Of a stretch of 64,000 nt of DNA, positions 53,466-61,116 are shown in pieces; within the stretch, counting starts at the first letter, position 1, and each line of letters begins with the position of its first letter. The notes beneath the pieces are model-generated. The model saw nothing but the letters and a program-made list of their open reading frames with translations, was not told where the DNA came from and ran no database searches. Origin of the DNA: an uncultured Clostridia bacterium (lineage in GTDB: Bacteria > Bacillota > Clostridia > Christensenellales > Borkfalkiaceae); contig CANREM010000007.1 in NCBI GenBank assembly GCA_947629675.1, positions 1 through 64,000 of the forward strand, in the 5' to 3' direction. The position numbers and the translations under genes are program-made.

Positions 53466-53483
53466 ATTTTCAGCCCGATACAG

Positions 53484-53516
53484 AGGAGGCCTGCTTATTT
53501 TGCAGGCCTCCTTTCC
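53484..53516 (+). terminator. Terminator of the MoxR/vWA surface operon
   Basis: AGGAGGCCTGC (53484-53494) pairs with GCAGGCCTCCT (53502-53512), then TTTCC. Confidence 0.8.
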
Positions 53517-53596
53517 GCGCTATAAGGCAGCGGTAGAACTCTTGAAAATATTGCAAAAATTGCTTGACAAAAGTTTCATTTTCTTTTCACAATACG

Positions 53597-53625
53597 TTGA
53601 CATTTCATGCGGGGGGAACTATAAT
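53597..53625 (+). promoter_or_regulatory. Full-consensus promoter of the 385-aa lipoprotein
   Basis: TTGACA (53597-53602), 17 bp, TATAAT (53620-53625), a perfect match in both boxes, about 35 nt before an AAAGGAGAAG ribosome-binding site. A second TTGACA (53564) lacks a -10. Confidence 0.9.
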
Positions 53626-53660
53626 AGGGAAAGTAAAATTTTTCTGTAAAGGAGAAGAAT

Positions 53661-54818
53661 ATGAAAAAGACAGTCATTATAGCAGGTGTTCTCGCCACCG
53701 CACTCTTTGCAAGCGTCGGTCTCGGCGCATGCTCGATCACAGACGGCGGGAACTACAGCGAGACCTTCGAGGGCGTGATCTCCACCGAGACGTACACGTC
53801 ACAGGATGCTGCCGCCAAGGCATTCATCGAACACGAGATCGTGGACGGTTCCGCGACAGTCGCCTATGAGAAGCAGGCGGACCTCACACAGGAGGAGATT
53901 GCCGCGCTCAATCTCGGCGATGTGAAGGCGGAGGACGTCGTCTCTGCGGAGATGGGTTCCGTTACCTATTCCCCCGTGTCGAAAGCGCGCGCCGCACAAT
54001 TTGCCGCGGATACATCCGTTTCCGGCGGGAAAGAGGTCAGCCTCATCATTTTGGGCTTTGAGGACAACGCCTTCCGTTACTACATCCCTCAGCCGAGCGT
54101 AGGAGAGACGATCTCCAAGAGCTATCTCGACAGCGTTTGCGACCTCTCTTCCTATACGAACTTCACGATGACCGCTAAGTCTACGACCTCCGTGAATTCG
54201 ACGGTCACCGTGCAGGGCCGTACGCAGAGCGTCAAGTACACGATGGACCTTTCCATCACCCTCAAAGTGACGGAGACGGCCGCCATGATCAAGACGACCA
54301 CCTCCGCGAAGGGCAACTTCCCCGCAGAGGAAGGCATGCCGGAAGGGACACAGAGCGCGACCGTCTACATCGTGGTCGAAAATGGCGCACTCGTCGCCTA
54401 TTCGCAGACAAACGGCGGGACTTACCAGAGAAACGACTATGCCTTCGCCGACTACGACTCGCTCGCAGAACTCTTCAATTATCAGCAACCCGACATCGAC
54501 CATACCCTCTTCGAAAAGACCAAGACGGGCTTCAAGCTCTCCCCCGATAAGTTCGACGAATATGTCGAGGAATATCTCGGCGACGAAATGGACAACTTCA
54601 ACGGTCTGATCCCCCAGATCAAGGGCGAAGCGACCTACTTCGTGACGGACGGCAGGCTCGCAAAGGGCACGGCAAAAGTCTCCGCCAAGGGCGGTGCCTC
54701 CGAGCAAGGTATGTCGATCTCCATCTCCATCGGTGCCTCCGCGACGACGACTTACACCGATTTCGGCACGACGGTCGTCACCCTTCCCGCCGAGATCGTT
54801 GTTCCCTCCGTTTCATGA
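53661..54818 (+). CDS. Unknown secreted lipoprotein (385 aa)
   Basis: The signal peptide MKKTVIIAGVLATALFASVGLGAC ends in a lipobox (LGAC, Cys 24). The mature part is Thr/Ser/Ala-rich and mostly beta (for example NSTVTVQGRTQSVKYTMDLS), with an ATVYIVVENGALVAYSQTNG segment. Neither LRR nor B-repeats are present. The perfect promoter and strong ribosome-binding site suggest high expression. It is monocistronic with its own terminator. Overall the layout resembles substrate- or metal-binding lipoproteins, but no family is recognised. Confidence 0.8.
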   Translation: MKKTVIIAGVLATALFASVGLGACSITDGGNYSETFEGVISTETYTSQDAAAKAFIEHEIVDGSATVAYEKQADLTQEEIAALNLGDVKAEDVVSAEMGSVTYSPVSKARAAQFAADTSVSGGKEVSLIILGFEDNAFRYYIPQPSVGETISKSYLDSVCDLSSYTNFTMTAKSTTSVNSTVTVQGRTQSVKYTMDLSITLKVTETAAMIKTTTSAKGNFPAEEGMPEGTQSATVYIVVENGALVAYSQTNGGTYQRNDYAFADYDSLAELFNYQQPDIDHTLFEKTKTGFKLSPDKFDEYVEEYLGDEMDNFNGLIPQIKGEATYFVTDGRLAKGTAKVSAKGGASEQGMSISISIGASATTTYTDFGTTVVTLPAEIVVPSVS

Positions 54819-54828
54819 TACTAAACAA

Positions 54829-54861
54829 AAAGAGGACCTGCGTTGCGCAGGTCCTTTTTCT
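54829..54861 (+). terminator. Terminator of the 385-aa lipoprotein
   Basis: GGACCTGCG (54834-54842) pairs with CGCAGGTCC (54846-54854), flanked by AAAAAG and TTTTTC. Confidence 0.9.
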
Positions 54862-54870
54862 GTAAACGAA

Positions 54871-54893
54871 AACCACGCGATAGTCGCGTGGTT
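54871..54893. repeat. Perfect 10-bp hairpin
   Basis: AACCACGCGA (54871-54880) and TCGCGTGGTT (54884-54893) form a perfect hairpin with a 3-nt loop just after the terminator. Its function is unknown. Confidence 0.55.
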
Positions 54894-54954
54894 CAAAAGA
54901 GGCTTAGCCGATGAACAGAAAAAATGTAGAGCAATGAAAGGGAAGAATGTCTCT

Positions 54955-55012
54955 TGGCTGCCCCTTGAGGGGGAGCTGTCGAGGCGAAGCCGAGACTGAG
55001 GGGGTGTCATTC
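54955..55012. repeat. Short interspersed repeat
   Basis: GGCTGCCCCTTGAGGGGGAGCTGTCGAGGCGAAGCCGAGACTGAGGGGGTGTC: a CCCCTTGAGGGG hairpin followed by CGAGGCGAAGCCGAG and CTGAGGGG. It has the same layout as the front part of the longer multi-hairpin elements. It lies downstream of the convergent phosphodiesterase gene. Confidence 0.65.
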
Positions 55013-55030
55013 TATTAAGTCCTTTGATGT

Positions 55031-55762
55031 CTATTCGGGAAGATAATTTTCGAAGATGATGTTGTCGACGAATTTTCTCGCCTGCGCCTCGTCCTCTTCG
55101 GAGCGCACCGTCCAGCCGAGTTTGAACCCCTTGAACTTCGTGACCCGTTTTCTCGGCAGGTCGGCAAAGCAGTAGCTCACAAAGTCGGGCTTCACCGTGA
55201 AGTTGAGGGAAAGATTTTTCACGATGCGCGCCTTTATCCGCCAAAGAGGAGAGCCGCCGAAGTCCTCCTTTGTCGTTCTCGCCGTGGCAAGCACGCCGCA
55301 AAGAATGTGCGGGCGCAGCTTTTTGAACGCCTTCACATAGAGGGGCTGGAAGGATTGGATGGCATATTCGCCCGTGTAGCCCTCGAGGGCGTCGGAGAGG
55401 GCGGAGGCGATCTCCTTTCCCTTCACGCCGTCCATGCTCTTGATTTCGATGAGAAGGGGCGTGCGTCCCCCGACAAACCGCAGAAATTCCTCGAAGGTCG
55501 GGATGCGTTCCTTCCCCTCGAGCAGGAGGGCTTTGACTTCCTCGAGGGTGCAATCGGCAACCGCCCGCCCATCTCCCGTCATGCGGAAAAGGGTGTCGTC
55601 GTGGAAGATGACGAGCTTTTTATCCTTCGTAAAGCGCACATCCGTCTCGATGGGAAAGCCGTGCAAAATGGCTGCCTCGAAGGCGGGAAGGGAGTTCTCG
55701 GGCCGTATTTCATCGTGCAGTCCGCGGTGCGCGATCGGCGTTTTCAGCAAAAAATTTTCCAT
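55031..55762 (-). CDS. Glycerophosphodiester phosphodiesterase
   Basis: This 243-aa TIM-barrel enzyme hydrolyses glycerophosphodiesters to glycerol-3-phosphate and an alcohol. The active-site elements are IAHRGLHDE (HR), PIETDVRFTKD (E and D), LVIFHDDTL (H) and LLIEIKS. No signal peptide is visible, so it is cytoplasmic (UgpQ-like). The start is placed at the ATG at 55762 (MENFLLKTPIAHRG). ATG 55768 lies one base after the -10 box, and the track start is upstream of the predicted transcription start. No Shine-Dalgarno is present, so it is likely a leaderless mRNA. Confidence 0.92.
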   Translation of the reverse strand: MENFLLKTPIAHRGLHDEIRPENSLPAFEAAILHGFPIETDVRFTKDKKLVIFHDDTLFRMTGDGRAVADCTLEEVKALLLEGKERIPTFEEFLRFVGGRTPLLIEIKSMDGVKGKEIASALSDALEGYTGEYAIQSFQPLYVKAFKKLRPHILCGVLATARTTKEDFGGSPLWRIKARIVKNLSLNFTVKPDFVSYCFADLPRKRVTKFKGFKLGWTVRSEEDEAQARKFVDNIIFENYLPE

Positions 55763-55769
55763 ATCCATG

Positions 55770-55798
55770 ATTATAGCGCATCGTTTACAAAATTGCAA
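55770..55798 (-). promoter_or_regulatory. Promoter of the phosphodiesterase (leaderless)
   Basis: On the minus strand TTGCAA (55798-55793), 17 bp, TATAAT (55775-55770). The ATG at 55762 is 7 nt beyond the -10, at the expected transcription start. Confidence 0.75.
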
Positions 55799-55829
55799 CC
55801 CCGCATTTTTTGCTTTTTGCGCAAAATGC

Positions 55830-55859
55830 TTGCAAATTTCTCCCGCCTTGTGCTATACT
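55830..55859 (+). promoter_or_regulatory. Promoter of the structured leader and 576-aa LRR lipoprotein
   Basis: TTGCAA (55830-55835), 18 bp, TATACT (55854-55859). Transcription would begin near 55866, at the left arm of a long inverted repeat. It is divergent from the phosphodiesterase promoter. Confidence 0.65.
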
Positions 55860-55863
55860 GACA

Positions 55864-55967
55864 TTGCGACACAAATGAATATTTTGTTGATAATGGGCTA
55901 TACCATGGGCATAGGTGTATCCTCTTTTTCCCATTTTCAACCGAAGGAAAAATCATTTGTGTCGCAA
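55864..55967 (+). ncRNA. Candidate structured RNA or leader element (imperfect 104-nt hairpin)
   Basis: The outer arms TTGCGACACAAATGA (55864-55878) and TCATTTGTGTCGCAA (55953-55967) are perfectly complementary. Inner arms GTTGATAATGGG (55886-55897) and CCCATTTTCAAC (55930-55941) match 11 of 12. A small UAUACC/GGUGUA stem closes the tip. The asymmetric internal loops give an extended rod. A second helix (AATATGGGAT/GTCCCGTATT, 55969-56002) and a T-rich stretch (56009-56022) follow. It resembles no RNA class I can name (not SRP, 6S or a T-box by sequence). It could be a cis-regulatory leader, a small RNA or a MITE. Confidence 0.45.
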
Positions 55968-56022
55968 CAATATGGGATACTACTTACGCGGCGTCCCGTA
56001 TTGGGGCGTCTTTTATTTTATT

Positions 56023-56085
56023 CGCCCCTCATCCCGAGGGCGTTTATTCACCCCTCATCCCGAGGGCGTTAGCCCGAGCGGATCT
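56023..56085. repeat. Two REP-like CCCCTCATCCCGAGGGCG copies
   Basis: Two CCCCTCATCCCGAGGGCGTT copies (about 56025-56045 and 56052-56072), the second extended to AGCCCGAGCGGATC, are of the TCATNNNGAG family seen at 338, 17472 and 62436. They lie in the leader of the LRR lipoprotein gene. Confidence 0.65.
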
Positions 56086-56113
56086 TTCCCGAAAATTTTT
56101 TGGAGGTATTCCT

Positions 56114-57844
56114 ATGAAGAAGAAGTTTTGGCTCATCCTGCTCGCCCTTGCGAGCGCACTCTGCCTTGCTTTGGGTCTCGCTGCCTGCGGCGGAGGCGGG
56201 CCGAAGGAGAAGAAGGTCGCTCTCGGCGATTCTCCCGAACAGGTCGTAAAGCTCCTCGGCGAGCCATACGAGGAAGAGAGCAGCGAGACCCACTATGTGT
56301 ATCTTGGCAGCAATTACCTCTCTTTGCTGAAGAGATCGGCGGAGCTTGAAGAGCGTATGCTGAATGTGAAGAACGAAAAGGAGTTCGAGCAGATCTTCCG
56401 GGAGATGGCGAAGATCGAGACGACGCTCGCATCCCTCGTCTACACCAGGACGGAGATCTCATTCAAAAAGAATGAGGACGGCCAACTTGCCGTGAGCGAA
56501 GTTTGGTATGATGCCGCCTGTAGCGAAAACGCGCCCGAAAAGACGCTTGCAGGCGTGCTGCTCGACGGCGTTGAGAAGTGCTCTCATGAGGATCTCGTGC
56601 AGGGCACGATCGATGGCATCGGCATAACGGAGAGATATACCGACGGAAGCTATCGCACGACTCCGCTTGGAGATCGGGAAATTTCCTTTTACGCCGTAGG
56701 CAAAAATGTGACGTGGAATTGGGAGGACGATGGCGTCGAGCATACCCTTTCATCCTCCTTGAAGGCTTCCATCCCCCTTGGCATGGGGGCAACGGGGATC
56801 TATGGGAAGACGGGCGCATATACCATCCCCGAGGGCATGACCGAGATCGGAGACTATGCGTTCAGGGATTGCGATTGGCTCACGTCCATTGTGATCCCCG
56901 AGGGCGTAACTTTAATCGGAGAAAGCGCGTTCAGGAATTGCCGTTCGTTTACAAGCATTACGATCCCCGAAAGCGTGACCGAGATCGGAGAGTGGGCGTT
57001 CTATGGTTGCTATAAACTCGTGGAAGTTTGGAATTATTCCGACCTTTCGATTGAAAAAGGTGACATTACCTGTGGATATGTAGCGTATTACGCAAAGCAA
57101 GTCTACACGACGAACGAAGAGAGCAAGCAGACAGTGACCGATGATGGCTATATCTTCTATGAGGATGGCGCAAAGATTTATTTGATTGGCTATAAAGGGA
57201 CGGATACGAAACTTACCCTTCCTGCCAAAAGCCCGTGCGGGAAAGATTATGCCGTCAATGAATATGCGTTCTCTTATTGCAATTCGCTTAAAAGCATTGT
57301 GATTCCCGAGGGCGTGACCTCAATTAGAAGTTCTGCATTCGAGGGTTGCAGCGGGCTTGAAAGCGTTACGATCGGGAGCGGCGTGACCTCGATCGGATAT
57401 GGTGCATTCGTTGGTTGCAGCGGGCTGACGAGCATTTCGATCCCCGAGGGCGTGACCTCAATTGGAAGTTCTGCATTCGAGTTATGTCGCGGGTTGACGA
57501 GCATTACGATTCCCGAGAGCGTGACCTTGATCGGAGATCATGCGTTCTCAAATTGCACCGGGCTGACGAGCATTACGATTCCCGAGAGCGTGACGTCGAT
57601 CAGAAGTGCTACGTTCTATAATTGTAGCAAGCTGAAATCCGTTTACTATCAAGGAACTGCCGACGAGTGGGGGAATATTTCTATCGACAATACATATTCT
57701 GAAAATTCCTATCTCCTCAACGCCACCCGCTACTACTTTACCGAGGACGCGCCGACGGAGGAAGAGTGGGCGGAATGGGACTATTGGTGGCACTTCGATG
57801 AGACGACGGGAGAAGTCATCGAATGGGCAAAGCCGCAGGCCTGA
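56114..57844 (+). CDS. LRR lipoprotein with BamE-like N-terminal domain (576 aa)
   Basis: The lipobox is LAAC (Cys about 25). The mature N-terminus has an SmpA/OmlA/BamE-like motif (ALGDSPEQVVKLLGEPYEEE, about 37-56), then a coiled-coil-like segment (KRSAELEERMLNVKNEKEFEQ). From about 230 to 520 there is a BspA-like array with SIGSSAFELCRGLTSITIPESVT-type units, interrupted at about 320-375. A Trp/Glu-rich C-terminus (EEWAEWDYWWHFDETTGE) ends it. The LRR codons around 57.3-57.6 kb are nearly identical between repeats and more A/T-rich than the rest, indicating recent repeat expansion. GGAGG 7-8 nt before ATG supports the start. Confidence 0.9.
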   Translation: MKKKFWLILLALASALCLALGLAACGGGGPKEKKVALGDSPEQVVKLLGEPYEEESSETHYVYLGSNYLSLLKRSAELEERMLNVKNEKEFEQIFREMAKIETTLASLVYTRTEISFKKNEDGQLAVSEVWYDAACSENAPEKTLAGVLLDGVEKCSHEDLVQGTIDGIGITERYTDGSYRTTPLGDREISFYAVGKNVTWNWEDDGVEHTLSSSLKASIPLGMGATGIYGKTGAYTIPEGMTEIGDYAFRDCDWLTSIVIPEGVTLIGESAFRNCRSFTSITIPESVTEIGEWAFYGCYKLVEVWNYSDLSIEKGDITCGYVAYYAKQVYTTNEESKQTVTDDGYIFYEDGAKIYLIGYKGTDTKLTLPAKSPCGKDYAVNEYAFSYCNSLKSIVIPEGVTSIRSSAFEGCSGLESVTIGSGVTSIGYGAFVGCSGLTSISIPEGVTSIGSSAFELCRGLTSITIPESVTLIGDHAFSNCTGLTSITIPESVTSIRSATFYNCSKLKSVYYQGTADEWGNISIDNTYSENSYLLNATRYYFTEDAPTEEEWAEWDYWWHFDETTGEVIEWAKPQA

Positions 57845-57873
57845 GAAAGAGAATGTGAAAAAATAGGGAGACT

Positions 57874-57912
57874 GCCGAGGTGGGCACCATGTCCGCCCCG
57901 GCGGGTTTTTTA
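57874..57912 (+). terminator. Terminator of the 576-aa LRR lipoprotein
   Basis: GCCGAGGTGGGC (57874-57885) pairs with GTCCGCCCCGGC (57891-57902) with one mismatch and two wobbles, followed by GGGTTTTTTAT. Confidence 0.8.
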
Positions 57913-57915
57913 TGT

Positions 57916-58179
57916 GACGAAACCCCCTCCTTGGGGAGGGGGAAGAAAAGGGGGTGGGGCGTCGCTTCTTAATCGTTATGTTGAGCCGCGCGGCACGCGC
58001 GTGTCAAAACATCACCTTATTCTTGCCCCCTCCCGTTCGGAGGGGGTAGGGGGTGGGTACGAATTCAGAACACGCCCCACCTCAGTCACCCCAAGGGGTG
58101 ACAGCTCCTCCCACGGAGGTGCTTTGCCCTCATCAGTCACCTGCGGTGACCGCTTCCCCCGTAGACGGGGGAAGCCCCC
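57916..58179. repeat. Interspersed repeat cluster downstream of the LRR lipoprotein
   Basis: There is no gene here. It contains CCCCCTCCTTGGGGAGGGGGAAG (57924-57946), a GTTGAGCCGCGCGGCACGCGCGTGTC unit (about 57981-58005), a CCCCCTCCCGTTCGGAGGGGGTAGGG unit with a CTCCTCCCACGGAGGTGC tail (58025-58125, cognate of 388-485) and GTCACCTGCGGTGAC plus CTTCCCCCGTAGACGGGGGAAG hairpins (58136-58174). Confidence 0.7.
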
Positions 58180-58410
58180 GTCATGTTGAGCCGCGCGGCA
58201 CGCGCGTGTCGAAACATCACCGCAGTATAAAAAAAGGTGATACTTCGACTTCGCTACGCTACGCTCAGTATGACGAATTTAAGGGGGTGGGGTGTCGCTT
58301 CTTGATCGTCATGTTGAGCCGCGCGGTACGCGCGTGTCGAGACATCACCGCAGTATTAACATAATGTGATACTTCGACTTCGCTGCGCTACGCTCAGTAT
58401 GACGAATTTT
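58180..58410. repeat. Direct duplication of a ~101-103-bp REP-like unit
   Basis: Two copies (58180-58280 and 58308-58410) run from GTCATGTTGAGCCGCGCGG to CGCTCAGTATGACGAATTT with scattered differences. Each has the TCATGTTGAG start and the complementary CTCAGTATGA end, so each unit is itself an imperfect inverted repeat. Confidence 0.75.
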
Positions 58411-58442
58411 AGAAGCAGTCATTCCTCCTTCCTCATCTCGAT

Positions 58443-58468
58443 GCCGCGCCGCCAAAAGGCGGCGCGGC
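58443..58468. repeat. Perfect 11-bp GC hairpin
   Basis: GCCGCGCCGCC (58443-58453), AAAA, GGCGGCGCGGC (58458-58468). It lies 24 bases upstream of the lepA -35 box. It could block read-through, though it lacks a T-tract. Confidence 0.6.
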
Positions 58469-58491
58469 GGAGGAGACCCCCTCACAAACAC

Positions 58492-58520
58492 TTGCAATCT
58501 CTTTTCAAAACCGTTATAAT
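58492..58520 (+). promoter_or_regulatory. Promoter of lepA (leaderless)
   Basis: TTGCAA (58492-58497), 17 bp, TATAAT (58515-58520), 6 bases, then the lepA ATG (58527). There is no space for a Shine-Dalgarno within the transcript. Confidence 0.75.
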
Positions 58521-58526
58521 AAAATC

Positions 58527-60338
58527 ATGGCAAAACCCAGCAAGTACTTACGCAATTTTTGCATCATCGCGCACATCGACCACGGCAAAAGCACCATCGC
58601 AGACCGAATCATGGAGCTTACCGGGCAGGTCTCCAAGCGCGACATGGAGGAACAGCTCCTCGACAGCATGGACATCGAGCGGGAGCGCGGCATCACGATA
58701 AAGCTCGCCCCCGTCCGCATGTATTACACCGCCCTCGACGGGAACGAGTACGAATTTAATCTCATCGATACCCCCGGCCACGTTGACTTTACCTATGAAG
58801 TCAGCCGCTCCCTCGCCGCCTGCGAAGGGGCGATCCTCGTCGTGGACGCGACGCAAGGGGTGGAAGCGCAGACGCTCGCGAACGTCTACCTCGCCCTCGA
58901 GAACAACCTCGAGATCGTGCCCGTCATCAACAAGATCGACCTCTCTTCCGCCCGCATCGAGGAGACCAAGGCGGAGATCGAGGACGTCATCGGGCTGGAC
59001 GCCTCCGAGGCTCCCTGCGTCTCCGCCAAAGAGGGGACGAATATCCGCGATATTTTAGAGGCGGTCGTAAAGCTCATCCCGCCCCCCGACGGCGACACCG
59101 ACGCGCCCCTTTCCGCCCTCATCTTCGACAGCTATTACGATAACTACAAGGGCGTCATCCTCTTTGTCCGCATCAAGGACGGAAGCGTAAAGGTGGGGGA
59201 CGCCATCAAGACCTTCCGCTCGGATCGCATCTACGAAGTGACCGAGGTGGGGGCGTTTGCGCCCGCCCTCCAGCCGAAGGACATCTTAAAGGCGGGGGAA
59301 GTGGGCTACATCGCCGCGAGCATTAAATCCATCGAGGACGTCGCCGTGGGCGATACGGTGACGGGCGCACTGCGCCCCGCAAGCTCGCCCCTTCCCGGGT
59401 ATAAGGAAGTCCAGCCCGTCGTCTTTTCGGGCATCTATCCCCTGGACGGGAGCAAGTTCCTCGACCTCAAAGAGGCAATTTTGAAGCTCAAACTCAACGA
59501 CGCTTCGCTCACTTTCGAGCCGGATAATTCCATTGCGCTCGGCTTCGGTTTCCGCTGCGGATTTTTGGGACTTCTGCATATGGAGATCGTCGAGGAGCGC
59601 GTCGAGCGGGAATTCAACCTCGAGATCATTACGACCGCTCCCTCCGTCTCCTACATCGTCCACAAGACAAACGGGGATACCATGTCCGTGGATAACCCCT
59701 CACATTTGCCGCCCGTCTCCGAGATCGACTACATGGAAGAACCGATCGTGAAGGCGGAGATCTTCACCCCGCCCGATTACCTCGGCTCCATCATGGAACT
59801 GTGCCAAGACCGCCGCGGCGTGTTCAAAGACATGACCTATCTCGACACGAGAAGGGTCAAGCTCGAGTACCGCCTCCCCCTCAACGAGATCGTGTACGAC
59901 TTTTTCGACGAACTCAAGTCCCGCACCAAGGGCTACGCGAGCTTCGACTACGAGCTTGTCGGCTACGAGAAAAGCCCGCTCGTCCGCCTCGATATTCTCC
60001 TGAACGGGGAAATTTGCGACGCGCTCTCCCTCATCGTGCATGAGGACAGGGCGTATGCGCGCGGCAGGATGCTGTGCGAAAACTTGAAGGATGCCATCCC
60101 CCGCCAGCTCTTCGAAGTGCCCGTGCAGGCCGCGATCGGCGGCAAGATCATCGCCCGCGAGACGGTGAAGGCTGTCAGGAAAGACGTCCTTGCCAAGTGC
60201 TACGGCGGCGACATCACGCGGAAGAAGAAGCTCCTCGAGAAGCAAAAAGAGGGCAAAAAGCGCATGCGCAAAGTGGGCACCGTCGAGGTCCCCTCCGAAG
60301 TTTTCATGCAGATCTTAAAGACAAACAAGGATAAATGA
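58527..60338 (+). CDS. lepA: Elongation factor 4 (LepA) ribosome GTPase
   Basis: This 603-aa translational GTPase, which can back-translocate ribosomes, has G1 AHIDHGKS (about 15-22), G3 DTPGH and G4 NKID in order. The C-terminal EF4-specific domain ends with [20 protein letters not shown]. The length is normal. It overlaps the MGMT gene by 4 bases (ATGA). In many Firmicutes lepA is followed directly by hemW; here two small genes and repeats separate them. The start codon lies at the predicted transcription start. Confidence 0.97.
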   Translation: MAKPSKYLRNFCIIAHIDHGKSTIADRIMELTGQVSKRDMEEQLLDSMDIERERGITIKLAPVRMYYTALDGNEYEFNLIDTPGHVDFTYEVSRSLAACEGAILVVDATQGVEAQTLANVYLALENNLEIVPVINKIDLSSARIEETKAEIEDVIGLDASEAPCVSAKEGTNIRDILEAVVKLIPPPDGDTDAPLSALIFDSYYDNYKGVILFVRIKDGSVKVGDAIKTFRSDRIYEVTEVGAFAPALQPKDILKAGEVGYIAASIKSIEDVAVGDTVTGALRPASSPLPGYKEVQPVVFSGIYPLDGSKFLDLKEAILKLKLNDASLTFEPDNSIALGFGFRCGFLGLLHMEIVEERVEREFNLEIITTAPSVSYIVHKTNGDTMSVDNPSHLPPVSEIDYMEEPIVKAEIFTPPDYLGSIMELCQDRRGVFKDMTYLDTRRVKLEYRLPLNEIVYDFFDELKSRTKGYASFDYELVGYEKSPLVRLDILLNGEICDALSLIVHEDRAYARGRMLCENLKDAIPRQLFEVPVQAAIGGKIIARETVKAVRKDVLAKCYGGDITRKKKLLEKQKEGKKRMRKVGTVEVPSEVFMQILKTNKDK

Positions 60339-60640
60339 TGACCTTTTTCGAAGCGGTATACGAAGTTGTAAAGCGCGTGCCGAGGGGGAAGGTGATAACC
60401 TACGGCATGATCGCACGGGCGATCGGGCATCCGCGTGCGGCAAGGCAGGTGGGAAACGCCCTTCACCATAACCCCACGCCCGTCGTCATTCCCTGCCACA
60501 GAGTGGTGAATAGAGTTGGCCGTCTCGCTCCCGCGTTCGCCTTCGGCGGCCCCGATGTGCAGGCCCGCCTTCTCGAAGAGGAGGGCGTCCCCGTCACCGA
60601 CGCCCTCGTCGATTTGACGAAATACTTATGGCGCGAATAG
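60335..60640 (+). CDS. MGMT-family DNA alkyltransferase, single-domain
   Basis: This 101-aa protein is equivalent to the C-terminal DNA-binding domain of O6-alkylguanine-DNA alkyltransferases. The active-site motif IPCHRVV has its Cys at residue 54, so it is not a Trp/Ala-substituted alkyltransferase-like protein by sequence. The helix-turn-helix arginine finger region ([20 protein letters not shown]) is intact. The N-terminal domain of full-length Ogt/Ada is absent, as in many short family members. Translation is coupled to lepA. Whether it still transfers alkyl groups or only binds damage is not clear. Confidence 0.9.
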   Translation: MMTFFEAVYEVVKRVPRGKVITYGMIARAIGHPRAARQVGNALHHNPTPVVIPCHRVVNRVGRLAPAFAFGGPDVQARLLEEEGVPVTDALVDLTKYLWRE

Positions 60641-60690
60641 CTGCCCCCTTTGAAGGGGGCGGCTCCCGCGGAGCGGGTGGTGGGGGTTGA
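60639..60690. repeat. Interspersed hairpin repeat before the DUF559 gene
   Basis: CTGCCCCCTTTGAAGGGGGCGGCTCCCGCGGAGCGGGTGGTGGGGGTTG has two hairpins in the order seen at 21841-21892. Confidence 0.7.
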
Positions 60691-60693
60691 ATT

Positions 60694-61047
60694 ATGCGCA
60701 CCAAAATTAAAAATCATAATCTCGTGAGAAATGCGAAATCTTTGCGAAAAAATGCGACAGACGAAGAGAAAAAACTATGGTATCGCTTTTTGGTTAACCT
60801 GCCTGTGAAATTTACGAGGCAAAAGGTGATTGATCGTTATATCGTTGATTTTTGTTGCGCGAAGAAAAAAATCGTGATCGAATTGGATGGTGCGCAACAT
60901 TTTGAAGATGCCGCAAAGGAACAGGACAGACTTCGTGACGCCTTTCTCGAAGAGATGGGCTATACCGTTCTCCGCTATTCCGATAAAGAATTAAATTCAA
61001 ACTTTAAGGGCGTTTGCGAAGATATTTATAATCATCTGGGGATATAA
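60694..61047 (+). CDS. DUF559 (Vsr/PD-(D/E)XK-like) protein
   Basis: This 117-aa protein has the DUF559 pattern LWYRFLVNLPVKFTRQKVIDRYIVDFCC (about 29-56) followed by IELDGAQHFE (about 64-73) and a C-terminal LRYSDKEL. These match the restriction-endonuclease-like core (D...ExD) of very-short-patch-repair relatives. The codons are clearly more A/T-rich than those of lepA or hemW, and repeats border both sides, which suggests acquisition by transfer. No convincing Shine-Dalgarno is seen (a GGGGGTTGAATT precedes ATG). Its activity is unproven. Confidence 0.87.
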   Translation: MRTKIKNHNLVRNAKSLRKNATDEEKKLWYRFLVNLPVKFTRQKVIDRYIVDFCCAKKKIVIELDGAQHFEDAAKEQDRLRDAFLEEMGYTVLRYSDKELNSNFKGVCEDIYNHLGI

Positions 61048-61102
61048 AAGCCCCCACCTGTCTCACTTCGTTCGCCACCCGCCCCCATAAATAGGGGCAG
61101 GT
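61048..61102. repeat. Interspersed hairpin repeat after the DUF559 gene
   Basis: GCCCCCACCTGTCTCACTTCGTTCGCCACCCGCCCCCATAAATAGGGGCAGG is an inverted-orientation relative of the 60639-60690 unit, ending 5 bases before the hemW ribosome-binding site. Confidence 0.65.
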
Positions 61103-61116
61103 AAAAGGAGGCACCC

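Noticed and set aside
55864-55967. SRP (4.5S) or 6S RNA
   Set aside because: The conserved SRP GGAAG-type apical motif is absent, and the size and bulge layout do not match 6S; left as unclassified.
60335-60640. Alkyltransferase-like (ATL) protein
   Set aside because: The active-site Cys is present in PCHR, whereas ATL proteins replace it.
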